A DNA stretch of 22,777 nucleotides from Gallionella sp. (GTDB lineage: Bacteria; Pseudomonadota; Gammaproteobacteria; Burkholderiales; Gallionellaceae), in NCBI GenBank assembly GCA_025362155.1, contig JANYHX010000290.1:1-22777 (forward strand), written 5' to 3'. Position numbers and translations under genes: made by a program. The notes under the pieces are model-generated. The model was given only the letters and a program-made list of their open reading frames with translations, made no database searches and was not told the origin of the DNA. Of this stretch, positions 14,432-22,777 are shown one piece after another. Within the stretch, counting starts at the first letter, position 1. Each line of letters begins with the position of its first letter.

Positions 14432-16102
14432 ATGAGCAACACACCCACCACCACCTCCAATTTTATCCGCACTATTATTGATGCTGATTTAGCCAGCGGC
14501 AAGCACCGCAATATCGTCACACGTTTCCCCCCCGAGCCTAACGGCTATTTGCATGTGGGTCATGCCAAATCCATTTGCCTGAATTTCGGACTAGCCCGGG
14601 ATTATCAAGGTCAGTGCAATTTGCGTTTCGACGATACCAACCCGGAAAAGGAAAGCGAGGAATATGCGCAATCCATACAGAATGATGTGCATTGGCTGGG
14701 CTTTCAGTGGAACGGTGAAGTGCGTTGGGCTTCCGATTATTTCGAGCAACTGTATCAATTTGCGGTGGAATTGATCCAAAGAAACTTGGCCTATGTAGAC
14801 GATCTCACGCCAGAGCAAATGCGTGAATATCGTGGCACCTTGACTATGGCCGGGAAAAATAGTCCTTACCGGGAACGTTCAGCCGAAGAAAATCTTGACC
14901 TGTTCGCACGCATGCGCGCGGGCGAGTTTGCCGATGGCAGCCGTGTGTTACGCGCCAAAATAGACATGTCCAGCGGCAACATCAATCTACGCGACCCGGT
15001 GATCTACCGCATCCGCCGGGCGCATCACATACGCACCGGCGACACGTGGTGCATCTACCCGATGTACGATTACACCCATTGCATTTCCGATGCGCTGGAA
15101 GGCATTACGCATTCATTGTGTACACTGGAATTTGAAGATCATCGCCCGCTCTACGACTGGGTGCTGGATAACATTACCATTCCCTGTCATCCGCGCCAGT
15201 ATGAGTTTTCGCGGCTGGAACTGCACTACACTATCACCAGCAAACGCAAGCTGTTGCAGCTGGTTAACGACGGCCATGTGTCCGGCTGGGATGACCCGCG
15301 CATGCCTACCATCATAGGCATGCGTCGCCGTGGCTACACCCCGGAGGGCATACGTGAATTTGCCCAACTGATCGGCATTTCCAAAAGTAATAACACCGTG
15401 GATATGGCCGTGCTGGAATCTGCAATCCGTGATGATCTCGAAGCCAAAGTGCCACGTATAATGGCGGTAAACAATCCGCTGAAAGTGGTGATAACGAATT
15501 TCATGGCGGGGCAAACGGAATCCCGCACAGCGGGTTTTCATCCACAACATCCTGAATTCGGTGAACGCATCGTGCAATTTGGCAAAGAAATCTGGATTGA
15601 GGCGGATGATTTCAGCGAGACTCCGCCAGCGGGTTGGCAACGTCTTACCGTGGGCGGTGAAGTGCGGCTGCGTTATTCCTATGTGATGCGCTGCGACGAA
15701 GTAATTAAGGATGGCACCGGAAAGGTTATCGAACTGCGCTGCTCAATAGATACAGAAACTTTGGGCAAGAACCCGGTCGGGCGCAAAGTGAAAGGCGTGA
15801 TCCACTGGCTGTCTTGTACACATGCCTTACCTGCCGAAATCCGTTTGTATGATCGGCTGTTCACTGTGTCGGAACCCGATGCGGACAAGGAAATCGATTT
15901 TTGCGCTTACCTTAATCCTGATTCCCTGACCATAGCACAAGGCTGGGTAGAAGCGAGCGTGCACAATGCCGCAGCGGAAACCCGCTACCAGTTCGAGCGG
16001 CTAGGATACTTTTGCACCGATCGTCACGACCACCGTCCCGGAAAACTGGTGTTCAATCGCACTGTCACGCTTAAAGATTCCTGGACGAAAGAGCAGGGGT
16101 AA
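14432..16102 (+). CDS. glnS: Glutaminyl-tRNA synthetase
   Basis: The product (556 aa) charges tRNA-Gln with glutamine in the cytoplasm. The class I signatures are [17 protein letters not shown] (HIGH variant HVGH at 41-44) and SKRKL (270-274, the KMSKS equivalent). Other conserved segments are [32 protein letters not shown] and the C-terminal anticodon-binding barrels ending in [11 protein letters not shown]. The length equals the E. coli enzyme (about 554 aa). The presence of GlnRS means this organism need not rely only on the GatCAB route for Gln-tRNA. It is a single-gene unit, convergent with rdgB; the stop codons are separated by 6 bases and I see no strong shared terminator there. Confidence 0.98.
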   Translation: MSNTPTTTSNFIRTIIDADLASGKHRNIVTRFPPEPNGYLHVGHAKSICLNFGLARDYQGQCNLRFDDTNPEKESEEYAQSIQNDVHWLGFQWNGEVRWASDYFEQLYQFAVELIQRNLAYVDDLTPEQMREYRGTLTMAGKNSPYRERSAEENLDLFARMRAGEFADGSRVLRAKIDMSSGNINLRDPVIYRIRRAHHIRTGDTWCIYPMYDYTHCISDALEGITHSLCTLEFEDHRPLYDWVLDNITIPCHPRQYEFSRLELHYTITSKRKLLQLVNDGHVSGWDDPRMPTIIGMRRRGYTPEGIREFAQLIGISKSNNTVDMAVLESAIRDDLEAKVPRIMAVNNPLKVVITNFMAGQTESRTAGFHPQHPEFGERIVQFGKEIWIEADDFSETPPAGWQRLTVGGEVRLRYSYVMRCDEVIKDGTGKVIELRCSIDTETLGKNPVGRKVKGVIHWLSCTHALPAEIRLYDRLFTVSEPDADKEIDFCAYLNPDSLTIAQGWVEASVHNAAAETRYQFERLGYFCTDRHDHRPGKLVFNRTVTLKDSWTKEQG

Positions 16103-16108
16103 TACGCC

Positions 16109-16699
16109 CTACATCTTTTTCAGCTTTTCCAATAACATCCGCATTGCCTTGCCGCGATGGCTGATGGCATGTTTTTCATCATGCCCCAGTTGTGCGCTGG
16201 TCTTGCCAAATTCGGGCAACCAGAACAACGGGTCGTAACCGAAGCCGCCGTCGCCGTGCTCCTCATGAGCGATCTCGCTATGCCACTCGCCTTCTGCGAT
16301 CAGCGGCTGCGGATCGTCGGCGTGGTGCAGCAGTACCAGCACACAATAATAATGTGCACGGCGGTCTGCTACACCTCGCATAACCTGTATTAGTTTTTCG
16401 TTGTTGCGCGCGTCTGACTTCGGATTATCTCCGGCATAACGCGCGGAGAGCACGCCGGGCGCACCAGCCAACGCCGTAACGCAAATGCCGGAATCATCCG
16501 CCAGCGCAGGCAAGCCGCTCAAACGGCTGGCGTGGCGTGCTTTGGCGAGCGCGTTCTCGATGAAGGTAACGTGCGGTTCTTCGGCTTCGGCAATGCCAAG
16601 CTGTGCCTGCGTCAACACTTCGATACCGAGCGGTTGTAACAGAAATTGAAATTCGCGTAGCTTGCCAGGGTTGTTGGAGGCGATGACTAGTTTTTGCAT
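16109..16699 (-). CDS. rdgB: XTP/dITP pyrophosphatase RdgB
   Basis: The product (196 aa) hydrolyses non-canonical purine nucleotides (dITP, XTP) to monophosphates and so keeps them out of DNA and RNA. Family motifs: ASNNPGKLREFQ at the N-terminus, TFIENALAKARHASRLSGLPALADDSGICV, the loop GAPGVLSARYAG, and GFGYDPLFWLPEFGKTSAQL and SHRGKAM toward the end. The length is normal. It follows rph on the minus strand with a 57-base gap, the usual rph-rdgB order in Proteobacteria, and is probably transcribed with rph and the upstream PP2C gene. Its 3' end meets the glnS 3' end. Confidence 0.97.
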   Translation of the reverse strand: MQKLVIASNNPGKLREFQFLLQPLGIEVLTQAQLGIAEAEEPHVTFIENALAKARHASRLSGLPALADDSGICVTALAGAPGVLSARYAGDNPKSDARNNEKLIQVMRGVADRRAHYYCVLVLLHHADDPQPLIAEGEWHSEIAHEEHGDGGFGYDPLFWLPEFGKTSAQLGHDEKHAISHRGKAMRMLLEKLKKM

Positions 16700-16756
16700 T
16701 TGCTGGTATACCTTATGCCGTCATTGCTGCGGCCAGCCAAGAATGAGCACTCTCGG

Positions 16757-17473
16757 TTAACTTTCCAATGCCGTCCGCTGCAGGGTGATTAATTCGCTAA
16801 TTCCACTTTTCGCCAGATCCAGCAGCGCATCCATTTCAATGCGGGTGAAGGCGTGGCCTTCGGCAGTGCCCTGTACTTCAATAAAATGGCCGCTGCCCAG
16901 CATCACCACATTCATATCGGTGTCGCAAGCAGAGTCTTCGAGATAATCAAGATCAAGCACCGGGATGCCTTGATATATCCCTACGGAAATCGCGCCGACA
17001 AAATCCTTGAGTGGCGTTTCTTTTATCCGCCCCTTTTTCAGCAAGCCACTCACCGCGTCGTGCAATGCTACAAACGCACCGGTGATACTGGCTGTGCGCG
17101 TTCCGCCATCGGCCTGGATCACATCACAATCAATCTGGATGGTACGCTCGCCCAGTTTTTGTAAATCCACCACAGCGCGCAGGCTGCGTCCAATCAGCCG
17201 CTGGATTTCCTGAGTACGCCCGGATTGCTTGCCTTTGGCGGCTTCGCGACTCATGCGCTCGCCAGTGGAACGCGGCAACATGCCGTATTCAGCGGTAACC
17301 CAGCCTTCACCGCTGCCTCTTTTATGGGGCGGAGTTTTTTCTTCCACGCTGGCAGTGCAAATGACTTTGGTGTCGCCACATTCAATCAGTACCGACCCTT
17401 CGGCGTGTTTGGTGTAATGACGGGTGATGCGTATTTCACGCAGCTGATGAGGTGACCTTAAGCTGGGACGCAT
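16757..17473 (-). CDS. rph: Ribonuclease PH
   Basis: The product (238 aa) is the phosphorolytic 3'-exoribonuclease that trims tRNA precursors. Recognisable segments: [35 protein letters not shown], the phosphate-binding [18 protein letters not shown], the active-site [19 protein letters not shown], and [21 protein letters not shown] near the end. The length equals that of E. coli RNase PH (238 aa) and all key residues appear intact, unlike the frameshifted rph of E. coli K-12. It starts 37 bases after the PP2C stop and precedes rdgB on the same strand. Confidence 0.97.
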   Translation of the reverse strand: MRPSLRSPHQLREIRITRHYTKHAEGSVLIECGDTKVICTASVEEKTPPHKRGSGEGWVTAEYGMLPRSTGERMSREAAKGKQSGRTQEIQRLIGRSLRAVVDLQKLGERTIQIDCDVIQADGGTRTASITGAFVALHDAVSGLLKKGRIKETPLKDFVGAISVGIYQGIPVLDLDYLEDSACDTDMNVVMLGSGHFIEVQGTAEGHAFTRIEMDALLDLAKSGISELITLQRTALES

Positions 17474-17510
17474 AATAAATTTTCTTTCAAGTGGAAGGAA
17501 TGTCAGTGAA

Positions 17511-18305
17511 CTATGAAATCTCGAGAGTGTGACTCACTGCCTCAGCGGTCGTGTGGGTCACCTCACCATTCCCCCAGCGCAACGCGACACCAGTGATGTT
17601 ATCTGAATGTCCTGCTTCACGTTTTAAAGCAAGGCTAACCAATTTATCCAGTACCTCTGGCACAGGCAACGAAAAAAATGATTCGACTACTTCGCGGTCG
17701 GTAAATGGACCCCACAGACCATCGCTGGCGAGTAACAGGACATCGCCAGAACGCAATGCCACGGATTTACCGGGTTCCATATAAAATACATTTTCGATGC
17801 CGCCAAGGCAATTGGTAATATGGTTACGTTGCGGATGGACGCGAGCTTCATCGGCAGAAATTTCGCCTGTATCAACCCAGTATTGCACAATCGAATGATC
17901 GTTCGTCTTGAATAATACCGCACCGTCGCGCAGCAAATACAGGCGCGAGTCGCCAGCGTGACCCCAGTAAAGTTTGCCATCCTGTATCAAGGCCGCGACG
18001 CAGGTAGTTCCGGGAAAACTGCCCATATCCTTATCATGGGGAAATTCCATAATGCGTTCGTTGGCGTGGCGCATGGAGGACAATATGAAAGCATTGGTAT
18101 CTGCAATGCGTGGCTCGGCATAGCGGCCAAACGATTCGACAAAAGTCGCTATGGCTGCTTCCGCCGCCAACTCTCCGTGCAGATGCCCCCCCATACCGTC
18201 CGCCAGCACCAATAGCAACGCATCGTTAGTGTAGGCATAGGCAACGCGATCCTGGTTGAATTTGCGGTGACCGATATGCGTGACCTGATGGATCGAAAAA
18301 TTCAT
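17511..18305 (-). CDS. PP2C-family serine/threonine protein phosphatase
   Basis: The product (264 aa) is a soluble metal-dependent phosphatase of the Stp/PrpC type. Motifs in order: GHRKFNQDR (12-20), [16 protein letters not shown] (35-50, metal-binding D36/G37), [25 protein letters not shown] and [12 protein letters not shown], which together supply all conserved aspartates. It removes phosphate from Ser/Thr, usually opposing a Hanks-type kinase. No such kinase gene is in this window, although in many Betaproteobacteria I would expect one next to this phosphatase. It diverges from yicC across 108 bases and leads the PP2C-rph-rdgB unit. No clear Shine-Dalgarno precedes the start. Confidence 0.93.
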   Translation of the reverse strand: MNFSIHQVTHIGHRKFNQDRVAYAYTNDALLLVLADGMGGHLHGELAAEAAIATFVESFGRYAEPRIADTNAFILSSMRHANERIMEFPHDKDMGSFPGTTCVAALIQDGKLYWGHAGDSRLYLLRDGAVLFKTNDHSIVQYWVDTGEISADEARVHPQRNHITNCLGGIENVFYMEPGKSVALRSGDVLLLASDGLWGPFTDREVVESFFSLPVPEVLDKLVSLALKREAGHSDNITGVALRWGNGEVTHTTAEAVSHTLEIS

Positions 18306-18334
18306 GAGTACAAGGAAGAATTAACAAGGTGGAA

Positions 18335-18369
18335 ATTTCACAAGATGCAATCGTAATATAATGTGGCGC
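18335..18369 (+). promoter_or_regulatory. Promoter of yicC
   Basis: A perfect -10 hexamer TATAAT (18357-18362) lies about 51 bases before the yicC ATG. The -35 position holds only weak matches (ATTTCA at 16 bp). Expected transcription start is near 18369. A divergent promoter for the PP2C gene should lie in the same 18306-18413 interval but is not evident. Confidence 0.5.
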
Positions 18370-18413
18370 TTCAGCACAGACTTTTATTCGAAAAACATGA
18401 GGATACCCAGGCC

Positions 18414-19277
18414 ATGATTCTCAGTATGACGGGCTATGCCACCGCCAGCGCGGAACTTGATAATGGCTCATTGACACTGGAACTGCGTGCGGTCAACCAT
18501 CGCTATCTGGACCTTCAATTGCGTATGCCCGATGAATTGCGTAGTTTCGAGGGCGAACTCCGTGCCGCGATCACCACTCAGTTGCAGCGCGGCAAGGTAG
18601 AGTGCCGCATCAATTATGCAGCGCGATCTGCGCCTGTTGGCGCCGCATTGAACCGCAGCCTCCTGCAACGGCTTGCCATCTGGAACAAGGAGGTACAAAG
18701 CGTACTCCCGTACGCCCGCAGTCTCAGTGTAGCCGATGTGTTGCGCTGGAATGGAGTGCTGGAATCTCCTGCTACCTCCACCGAAGAATTGCGTGCCACC
18801 CTGCTCCATCTGGCACAAACCGTATTGCAGGAATTTTCAGCTGCGCGCGCCCGTGAAGGCGAAAAACTTCAGGAATTTTTGTTGGAGCGCATGGAAAAAA
18901 TCGAAGCGCTCCGTAATAGCGTGATGCCACATGTGCCCGCCGCCATCGCTGCCTATGAGCAAAAGCTCATCGTTCGTCTGCGCGATGCGATGCAAAATGC
19001 CGACGACGAACGGGTGCGCCAGGAAATCACATTATTTGCCAGTAAAATAGATATTGATGAAGAGTTGTCACGGCTTGCCAGCCATCTGACTGAGATGCGT
19101 CGCATCCTCTCATTAGGCGGCACAGTAGGCAAACGGCTGGATTTTTTGATGCAGGAACTCAACCGCGAAGCCAACACGCTAGGCTCAAAGTCGGTAGATG
19201 CCGAAGTATCGCGCAGTGCGATGGAAATGAAAATACTCATCGAGCAAATGCGCGAACAAATTCAGAACCTGGAGTAG
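18414..19277 (+). CDS. yicC: YicC-family protein (endoribonuclease/RNase adaptor)
   Basis: The product (287 aa) has the YicC N-terminal domain, starting MILSMTGYATASAELDNGSL, and the C-terminal DUF1732 domain, with IDIDEELSRLASHLTEMR and GKRLDFLMQELNREANTLGSK. E. coli YicC is an endoribonuclease or RNase partner involved in RNA turnover; this is family knowledge. The frame opens with GTG at 18363, but the ATG at 18414 gives the family's standard MI.SMTGYA start, with GAGGA ten bases upstream. yicC is normally close to gmk; here two type II secretion genes lie between them. A compact hairpin follows the stop. Confidence 0.94.
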   Translation: MILSMTGYATASAELDNGSLTLELRAVNHRYLDLQLRMPDELRSFEGELRAAITTQLQRGKVECRINYAARSAPVGAALNRSLLQRLAIWNKEVQSVLPYARSLSVADVLRWNGVLESPATSTEELRATLLHLAQTVLQEFSAARAREGEKLQEFLLERMEKIEALRNSVMPHVPAAIAAYEQKLIVRLRDAMQNADDERVRQEITLFASKIDIDEELSRLASHLTEMRRILSLGGTVGKRLDFLMQELNREANTLGSKSVDAEVSRSAMEMKILIEQMREQIQNLE

Positions 19278-19295
19278 TTTCGCCCTGTGGCGAAA
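19278..19295 (+). terminator. Compact hairpin after yicC
   Basis: A perfect 7-bp stem with tetraloop, TTTCGCC-CTGT-GGCGAAA, begins directly after the yicC stop codon. It has no downstream U run, so termination would be weak or factor-dependent. It may instead protect the 3' end of the yicC message. Confidence 0.35.
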
Positions 19296-19328
19296 AATTA
19301 CTGCTCTCATGCCCTGCCGCAAGTAGCT

Positions 19329-19361
19329 TACAATTCGTGCTCTTCTTCCGGAAAATCGTCC
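19329..19361 (+). promoter_or_regulatory. Possible promoter of the gspA-gspB pair
   Basis: TACAAT at 19329-19334 is a plausible -10, 27 bases before the ATG at 19362. No convincing -35 is visible at 16-18 bp. It would allow gspAB to be expressed separately from yicC. Confidence 0.3.
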
Positions 19362-21020
19362 ATGTATAAGGATTTCTTTCGCCTGAACGAAATGCCATTT
19401 TCGATAGCGCCTGATCCACGCTTTCTATTTATGAGCGAGCGCCATCGGGAAGCGTTAGCTCATCTGTTGTATGGGGTGCAAGGCGTGGGCGGTATCGTGT
19501 TGCTTACCGGCGAAGTGGGTACGGGCAAAACAACGCTCTGTCGCAGCCTGCTCGAACAATTACCCGAGAACATCAATGTCGCATTTATTCTGAATCCCCG
19601 CATGAACGTGGAAGAGCTGCTGCAAACCATCTGCGAGGAATACCATATAGACATTCCCCATGAGTTGTTTGGTATTAAAACATTTGTGGATGCACTCAAT
19701 GCGCGACTACTTTCTGCTCATGCCCAGGGGCGTCGTGCAATTTTGATTGTTGATGAGGCGCAAAACTTGGACGCAAAAGTGCTCGAACAACTGCGTCTGT
19801 TAACAAATCTCGAAACCAACACACACAAGCTGTTGCAAATTTTCCTGATTGGGCAGCCTGAATTGCAGGACATGCTGACTCAACCTGAAATGCGTCAAGT
19901 GTCACAGCGGGTCATTGCACGCTATCATTTAGGCCACCTTAATCAGTCAGAAGTGCATGCCTATGTCGCGCACCGGCTGCGAATTTCCGGCGCTACGCAG
20001 CTGATTTTTCCTGACCCATTGATCAAGCATGTGTATCGCGCCAGCGGTGGAGTGCCGCGTTTAATTAACCTGATTTGCGACCGCGCATTGCTGGGCGCTT
20101 ACGTTCAAGGACAACAGCAAGTGACGCTGCCGATTCTTCGCCAGGCAATCAGTGAAGTCTTGGCTGTGCCTCCTCGACAACAACGCCTAGGGGCCATCGT
20201 GGCAGTCTTGCTGCTACTATTTATCGGCATAGCGAGTTTATTATTCACGCAATTTACTGATGCAAAGTTCAGTGGGATGCCATCCTTGTTTGCGAGTACG
20301 CCCTCTGCGTCAGTCCAAATTACACCCACACCGCCGCTTGCTGCTTCTGCGCCGCTGGTTTCAACTGAAACCCTGCCAGTGTCTGCCCCGCTCCCCACTT
20401 CTACTCTCAATTGGCCCAGCAATATTGCACCTAACGACAGCGAAACATTTGCGTTTCAGTCACTATTCAAGCTCTATGGCATCGACATCAACACGCAATC
20501 CGGAGAAACCCCGTGCCATCAGGTGGAAACACGGGGCATGCGTTGTTATGCTGGTCATGGTGGCTTGATGGATTTGTATACCCTGAACCAACCTGTTCTG
20601 GTTCGGCTATCGTCGCCTGAGGGGAAAAAATATTCCGCAACGCTCACAGCCTTGGATCATCAAGCCGCCACCTTGATTATAGGGGGGGCATCGCAGCGAG
20701 TCGCACTGAACGAATTAGCCGATTCATGGTTGGGTCAATTCGTCGTAATCTGGAAAGTTCCGCCGAATTTCAACGAGCGTATGTCTCTTAATCAACGCGG
20801 CCTGACAGTGACTTGGCTACGCCATGCAATGGAGACCGCTGATGGTATTCGTGACAATGGGTCTGATATCTTTGATGCAAAACTCGCGCGGCGTATTCGC
20901 GCCTTTCAGTTAACCGAGGGCATTAAACCTGATGGTCTGGTTGGCCCTCTTACAGTGATTCGCCTCAACATGGTCAGCGGTAAAGCCGGGCCACGTTTGG
21001 TCACCGAAAAGAAAGGTTAA
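19362..21020 (+). CDS. gspA: ExeA/GspA-type AAA ATPase with C-terminal peptidoglycan-binding domain
   Basis: The product (552 aa) has an N-terminal AAA ATPase, MYKDFFRLNEMPFSIAPDPR, with Walker A GEVGTGKTT (50-58) and Walker B ILIVDEAQ (127-134). A single membrane segment (about 276-295) and a Pro/Ser/Thr linker follow. Next comes a periplasmic segment (about 360-468) resembling the degenerate C39-peptidase-like region of GspA, and last a peptidoglycan-binding domain (about 475-540, RAFQLTEGIKPDGLVGPLTV). In Aeromonas and Vibrio, GspA/ExeA with GspB/ExeB helps place the type II secretin through peptidoglycan. The frame is open from 19287, but ATG at 19362 gives the canonical MYKDFF start. It ends 2 bases before gspB. 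Confidence 0.9.
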   Translation: MYKDFFRLNEMPFSIAPDPRFLFMSERHREALAHLLYGVQGVGGIVLLTGEVGTGKTTLCRSLLEQLPENINVAFILNPRMNVEELLQTICEEYHIDIPHELFGIKTFVDALNARLLSAHAQGRRAILIVDEAQNLDAKVLEQLRLLTNLETNTHKLLQIFLIGQPELQDMLTQPEMRQVSQRVIARYHLGHLNQSEVHAYVAHRLRISGATQLIFPDPLIKHVYRASGGVPRLINLICDRALLGAYVQGQQQVTLPILRQAISEVLAVPPRQQRLGAIVAVLLLLFIGIASLLFTQFTDAKFSGMPSLFASTPSASVQITPTPPLAASAPLVSTETLPVSAPLPTSTLNWPSNIAPNDSETFAFQSLFKLYGIDINTQSGETPCHQVETRGMRCYAGHGGLMDLYTLNQPVLVRLSSPEGKKYSATLTALDHQAATLIIGGASQRVALNELADSWLGQFVVIWKVPPNFNERMSLNQRGLTVTWLRHAMETADGIRDNGSDIFDAKLARRIRAFQLTEGIKPDGLVGPLTVIRLNMVSGKAGPRLVTEKKG

Positions 21021-21022
21021 GC

Positions 21023-21673
21023 ATGTCCTATATTCTTGACGCATTGCGTAAATCCGAGCATGACAGGCAGATGTCTGCTGGCCTGGGTGTGGGCCTGCTG
21101 TATCCGCTTGAGCTTAAAAGCAAGCAAAATCTGTGGCCAATGCTGACATTGCTGGTTTTTGCTGTGTTTGTTACTTTCGCATTAACCTGGTGGATGTGGT
21201 CGCCCTCAACTTTAACGCCCCCAACTTTAACGAAAGCTTCTAATACAATTAATAAACCCCCAATCACAGTCATTTCCCTTCCTCAAGAAACATTCCCTGA
21301 ACCCAAAGTTATTCCTGAAAAAATACTTCACGAACCGGAGACCATCGCCAAAGCAGAAAAACCTGTTCCGAAGTATATCCACAGAAAAATTATTGTCCCC
21401 CATGAAGTTACCCGGCAGAAACCGCTAACTCAAACTGATTCATTGGCTGGCACTTCACCAGGAATTAACAATGCAGTGAGTATTGACCCGCTCAAAAATT
21501 TACCCCCACTGGAAATCAGCGGCTATATACATAACGAACAGAGCGGGAATCTGGCAATAATCAACAATCAGCTAGTGCACGAGGGAGAAGAGGTACTCCC
21601 CGGCCTGATCCTGGTAAAAATTCTCGAGAACAGTGCGGTTTTTAGTTACCGGGGTTACGTTTTCAGTCGATAA
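21023..21673 (+). CDS. gspB: GspB/ExeB-type general secretion pathway protein B
   Basis: The product (216 aa) starts MSYILDALRKSEHDRQ, the signature cytoplasmic stub of GspB, followed by one membrane segment (about 37-57). A Pro/Lys/Thr-rich periplasmic linker (about 60-160) leads to a C-terminal PDZ-like T2SSB domain (about 165-216, LEISGYIHNEQSGNLAIINN and VKILENSAVFSYRGY). It is the membrane partner of GspA in secretin assembly. It follows gspA by 2 bases with AAAGG upstream, so the two are surely co-transcribed. The rest of the secretion system is not in this window. gmk begins 23 bases downstream. Confidence 0.88.
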   Translation: MSYILDALRKSEHDRQMSAGLGVGLLYPLELKSKQNLWPMLTLLVFAVFVTFALTWWMWSPSTLTPPTLTKASNTINKPPITVISLPQETFPEPKVIPEKILHEPETIAKAEKPVPKYIHRKIIVPHEVTRQKPLTQTDSLAGTSPGINNAVSIDPLKNLPPLEISGYIHNEQSGNLAIINNQLVHEGEEVLPGLILVKILENSAVFSYRGYVFSR

Positions 21674-21696
21674 AGATTCAAATCATGGAGTAAGTC

Positions 21697-22314
21697 ATGT
21701 CGGGAAATTTATTTATTATCAGCGCACCATCCGGCGCGGGCAAGACCAGTCTGGTACACGCCCTGCTCAACCTCAATCCGCATATTGATTTATCGGTTTC
21801 CTACACCACGCGCGCTCCGCGCTCTGGCGAACAGGACGGCAAGGACTATCATTTTGTCAGCCGCGAGACTTTCCTTGCGATGGCGAAACGCGGTGAGTTT
21901 CTGGAGAACGCGGAAGTGTATGGCAATCTTTACGGTACCTCGCAAATCTGGATCAGCCAGGAAATTGCCACAGGACGCGATGTCCTGCTGGAGATCGATT
22001 GGCAGGGCGCGGCGCAGGTACGGCGCCTGTTTCCGGACTGCATCAGTGTTTTCATCCTGCCGCCGTCCATAGCGGCGCTGGAATCACGCCTGAAAGGGCG
22101 CGGCAAGGATAATGATGAGGTGATTGCCAAACGTTTGGCGGCGGCGCGCGAGGACATTGCCCACGTCGCCGAGTTCGATTATGTTATTATCAACGACAAC
22201 CTGAACGAAGCGTTGCGCGAACTCGATGCGGTGGTGCTTGCCGCCAAGCTGACCTGTTCCAAGCAATTGGCTCGCCATCAGGCCTTAATCAATCAGCTAC
22301 AAAAACCGGAGTAA
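21697..22314 (+). CDS. gmk: Guanylate kinase
   Basis: The product (205 aa) phosphorylates GMP to GDP with ATP. It shows the P-loop IISAPSGAGKTSL at the N-terminus, SVSYTTRAPRSGEQDGKDYHFV (GMP binding), GEFLENAEVYGNLYGT, DVLLEIDWQGAAQVR and the lid region SRLKGRGKDNDEVIAKRLAAAREDI. The length is typical (E. coli 207 aa). GGAG lies upstream of the start. It is followed by rpoZ after 3 bases, the conserved gmk-rpoZ-spoT order. Confidence 0.98.
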   Translation: MSGNLFIISAPSGAGKTSLVHALLNLNPHIDLSVSYTTRAPRSGEQDGKDYHFVSRETFLAMAKRGEFLENAEVYGNLYGTSQIWISQEIATGRDVLLEIDWQGAAQVRRLFPDCISVFILPPSIAALESRLKGRGKDNDEVIAKRLAAAREDIAHVAEFDYVIINDNLNEALRELDAVVLAAKLTCSKQLARHQALINQLQKPE

Positions 22315-22317
22315 ATC

Positions 22318-22524
22318 ATGGCCCGTATTACCGTCGAAGAATGTCTCACCCAAATCCCGAATCGCTTTGAGCTGACCCTGGTCGCCGCCTATCGCGCACG
22401 CCAATTGGCCAATGGTGCGGCGCATCTGGTAGACAACAGCAAGGACAAACCAACCGTCATCGCATTGCGTGAAATCAGCGAAGGCAAGGTCGGCAAGGAA
22501 ATCTTGAATCGCGGTCAAGCGTAA
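22318..22524 (+). CDS. rpoZ: RNA polymerase omega subunit
   Basis: The product (68 aa) begins [30 protein letters not shown], diagnostic for omega, and continues with [16 protein letters not shown]. Omega assists folding and assembly of the beta-prime subunit and contributes to ppGpp binding at RNA polymerase; this is family knowledge. The length suits the short betaproteobacterial forms. GGAG, overlapping the end of gmk, serves as ribosome binding site. In most relatives spoT follows closely; here a 216-base gap holding a repeat-like element intervenes. Confidence 0.97.
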   Translation: MARITVEECLTQIPNRFELTLVAAYRARQLANGAAHLVDNSKDKPTVIALREISEGKVGKEILNRGQA

Positions 22525-22536
22525 TCGACTTAATTT

Positions 22537-22739
22537 CAAGGGTGCCTCAAAAAATTCAGAGTTCGCCCAAATGCCCCACAAGGGGACGCCGATCCACTAC
22601 GGGCGAAAGCAGCCCGTGCGGAGTCGTCAGCAAGGCGTGAAAAAATTTCACAGCGCCGCATATGATTGATATGTTAGCAAGAAATTTTTTCCGCAACGCA
22701 GCAGTTGGGATGAAATCTGGATTTTTAGGGGTGCCCTTA
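22537..22739. mobile_element. MITE-like structured element between rpoZ and spoT
   Basis: Its ends are imperfect inverted repeats of about 25 bp: 22537-22561 (CAAGGGTGCCTC, an A run, then TTCAGAG) and 22715-22739 (ATCTGGATTTTTAGGGGTGC, then CCTTA). Inside are CCCC-ACAA-GGGG (22574-22585), TTCGCCC/GGGCGAA (22562-22606), ACGGGC/GCCCGT and a long stem pairing GAAAAAATTTC with GAAATTTTTTC around 22639 and 22681. There is no reading frame of note. The organisation is that of a small non-autonomous transposon or a folded intergenic repeat. The right end places AGGGG nine bases before the next ATG. Confidence 0.55.
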
Positions 22740-22740
22740 A

Positions 22741-22777
22741 ATGGCCGACGCAGATTTATTGATCGAGGAGCTCTCCA
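22741..22777 (+). CDS. Start of a gene, probably spoT (truncated by window end)
   Basis: Twelve codons are visible, MADADLLIEELS, after an AGGGG Shine-Dalgarno nine bases upstream. The position after gmk-rpoZ predicts the bifunctional (p)ppGpp synthetase/hydrolase SpoT, but too little is present to show any domain, so the identity rests on gene order alone. Confidence 0.45.
   Translation, partial: MADADLLIEELS

Noticed and set aside
19287..19361. Longer N-terminus for GspA
   Set aside because: The extra 25 residues read through non-conserved leader DNA and the possible promoter; family members start at MYKDFF.

Overview
The window reads as ordinary chromosome of a betaproteobacterium, most likely of the Nitrosomonadales/Gallionellaceae type. 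This is an inference from gene order and protein style: nrdR-ribD-ribE-ribBA(X)-ribH-nusB-thiL-pgpA, yicC near gmk-rpoZ-spoT, and rph-rdgB beside a PP2C phosphatase. No database search was possible. Coding density is high. There are no rRNA or tRNA genes, no CRISPR array, no complete mobile element and no gene-free stretch above 300 bases.

Region 1 (1-6160, + strand) is a tightly packed operon. It runs from the 3' end of nrdR through riboflavin synthesis (ribD, ribE, ribBX, ribH), nusB, thiL and pgpA to a secreted thermonuclease with a C-terminal Excalibur domain. Most junctions overlap by 4-17 bases or are separated by 1-18 bases. The ribBA gene is the RibBX variant, whose GTP cyclohydrolase II half has lost its zinc ligands. 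ThiL carries an apparent in-frame insertion of about 18 residues whose DNA is hairpin-rich.

Region 2 (6150-9749, - strand) reads, in transcription order: a secreted TPR protein with a C-terminal NTF2-like domain, a secreted L,D-transpeptidase/carboxypeptidase with a matching NTF2-like domain, a secreted cyclophilin, a terminator-like hairpin, and lpxH. The first three are almost contiguous and look like a periplasmic peptidoglycan-editing module resembling Csd6/Pgp2 cell-shape enzymes. Upstream lies a solitary IS5-type inverted repeat end.

Region 3 (10005-14312) is an envelope-stress-like locus. Four small exported proteins are encoded on the - strand: a Spy/CpxP-like protein, a His/Trp/Tyr-rich secreted protein with tetrapeptide repeats, a glycine-zipper lipoprotein, and a protein with four 19-residue repeats that seems to lack a standard start codon. 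They diverge from an OmpR/EnvZ-type two-component system. The layout resembles E. coli cpxP divergent from cpxRA, and the intergenic region holds a 20-bp-phased direct repeat.

Region 4 (14432-22777) is mostly housekeeping: glnS (+), then PP2C-rph-rdgB (-), then yicC, a gspA/exeA-gspB/exeB pair, gmk, rpoZ and the first codons of a probable spoT (+). Between rpoZ and spoT sits an approximately 203-bp element with imperfect terminal inverted repeats and several internal hairpins. It looks like a MITE or structured repeat and appears to supply the Shine-Dalgarno sequence of the next gene.
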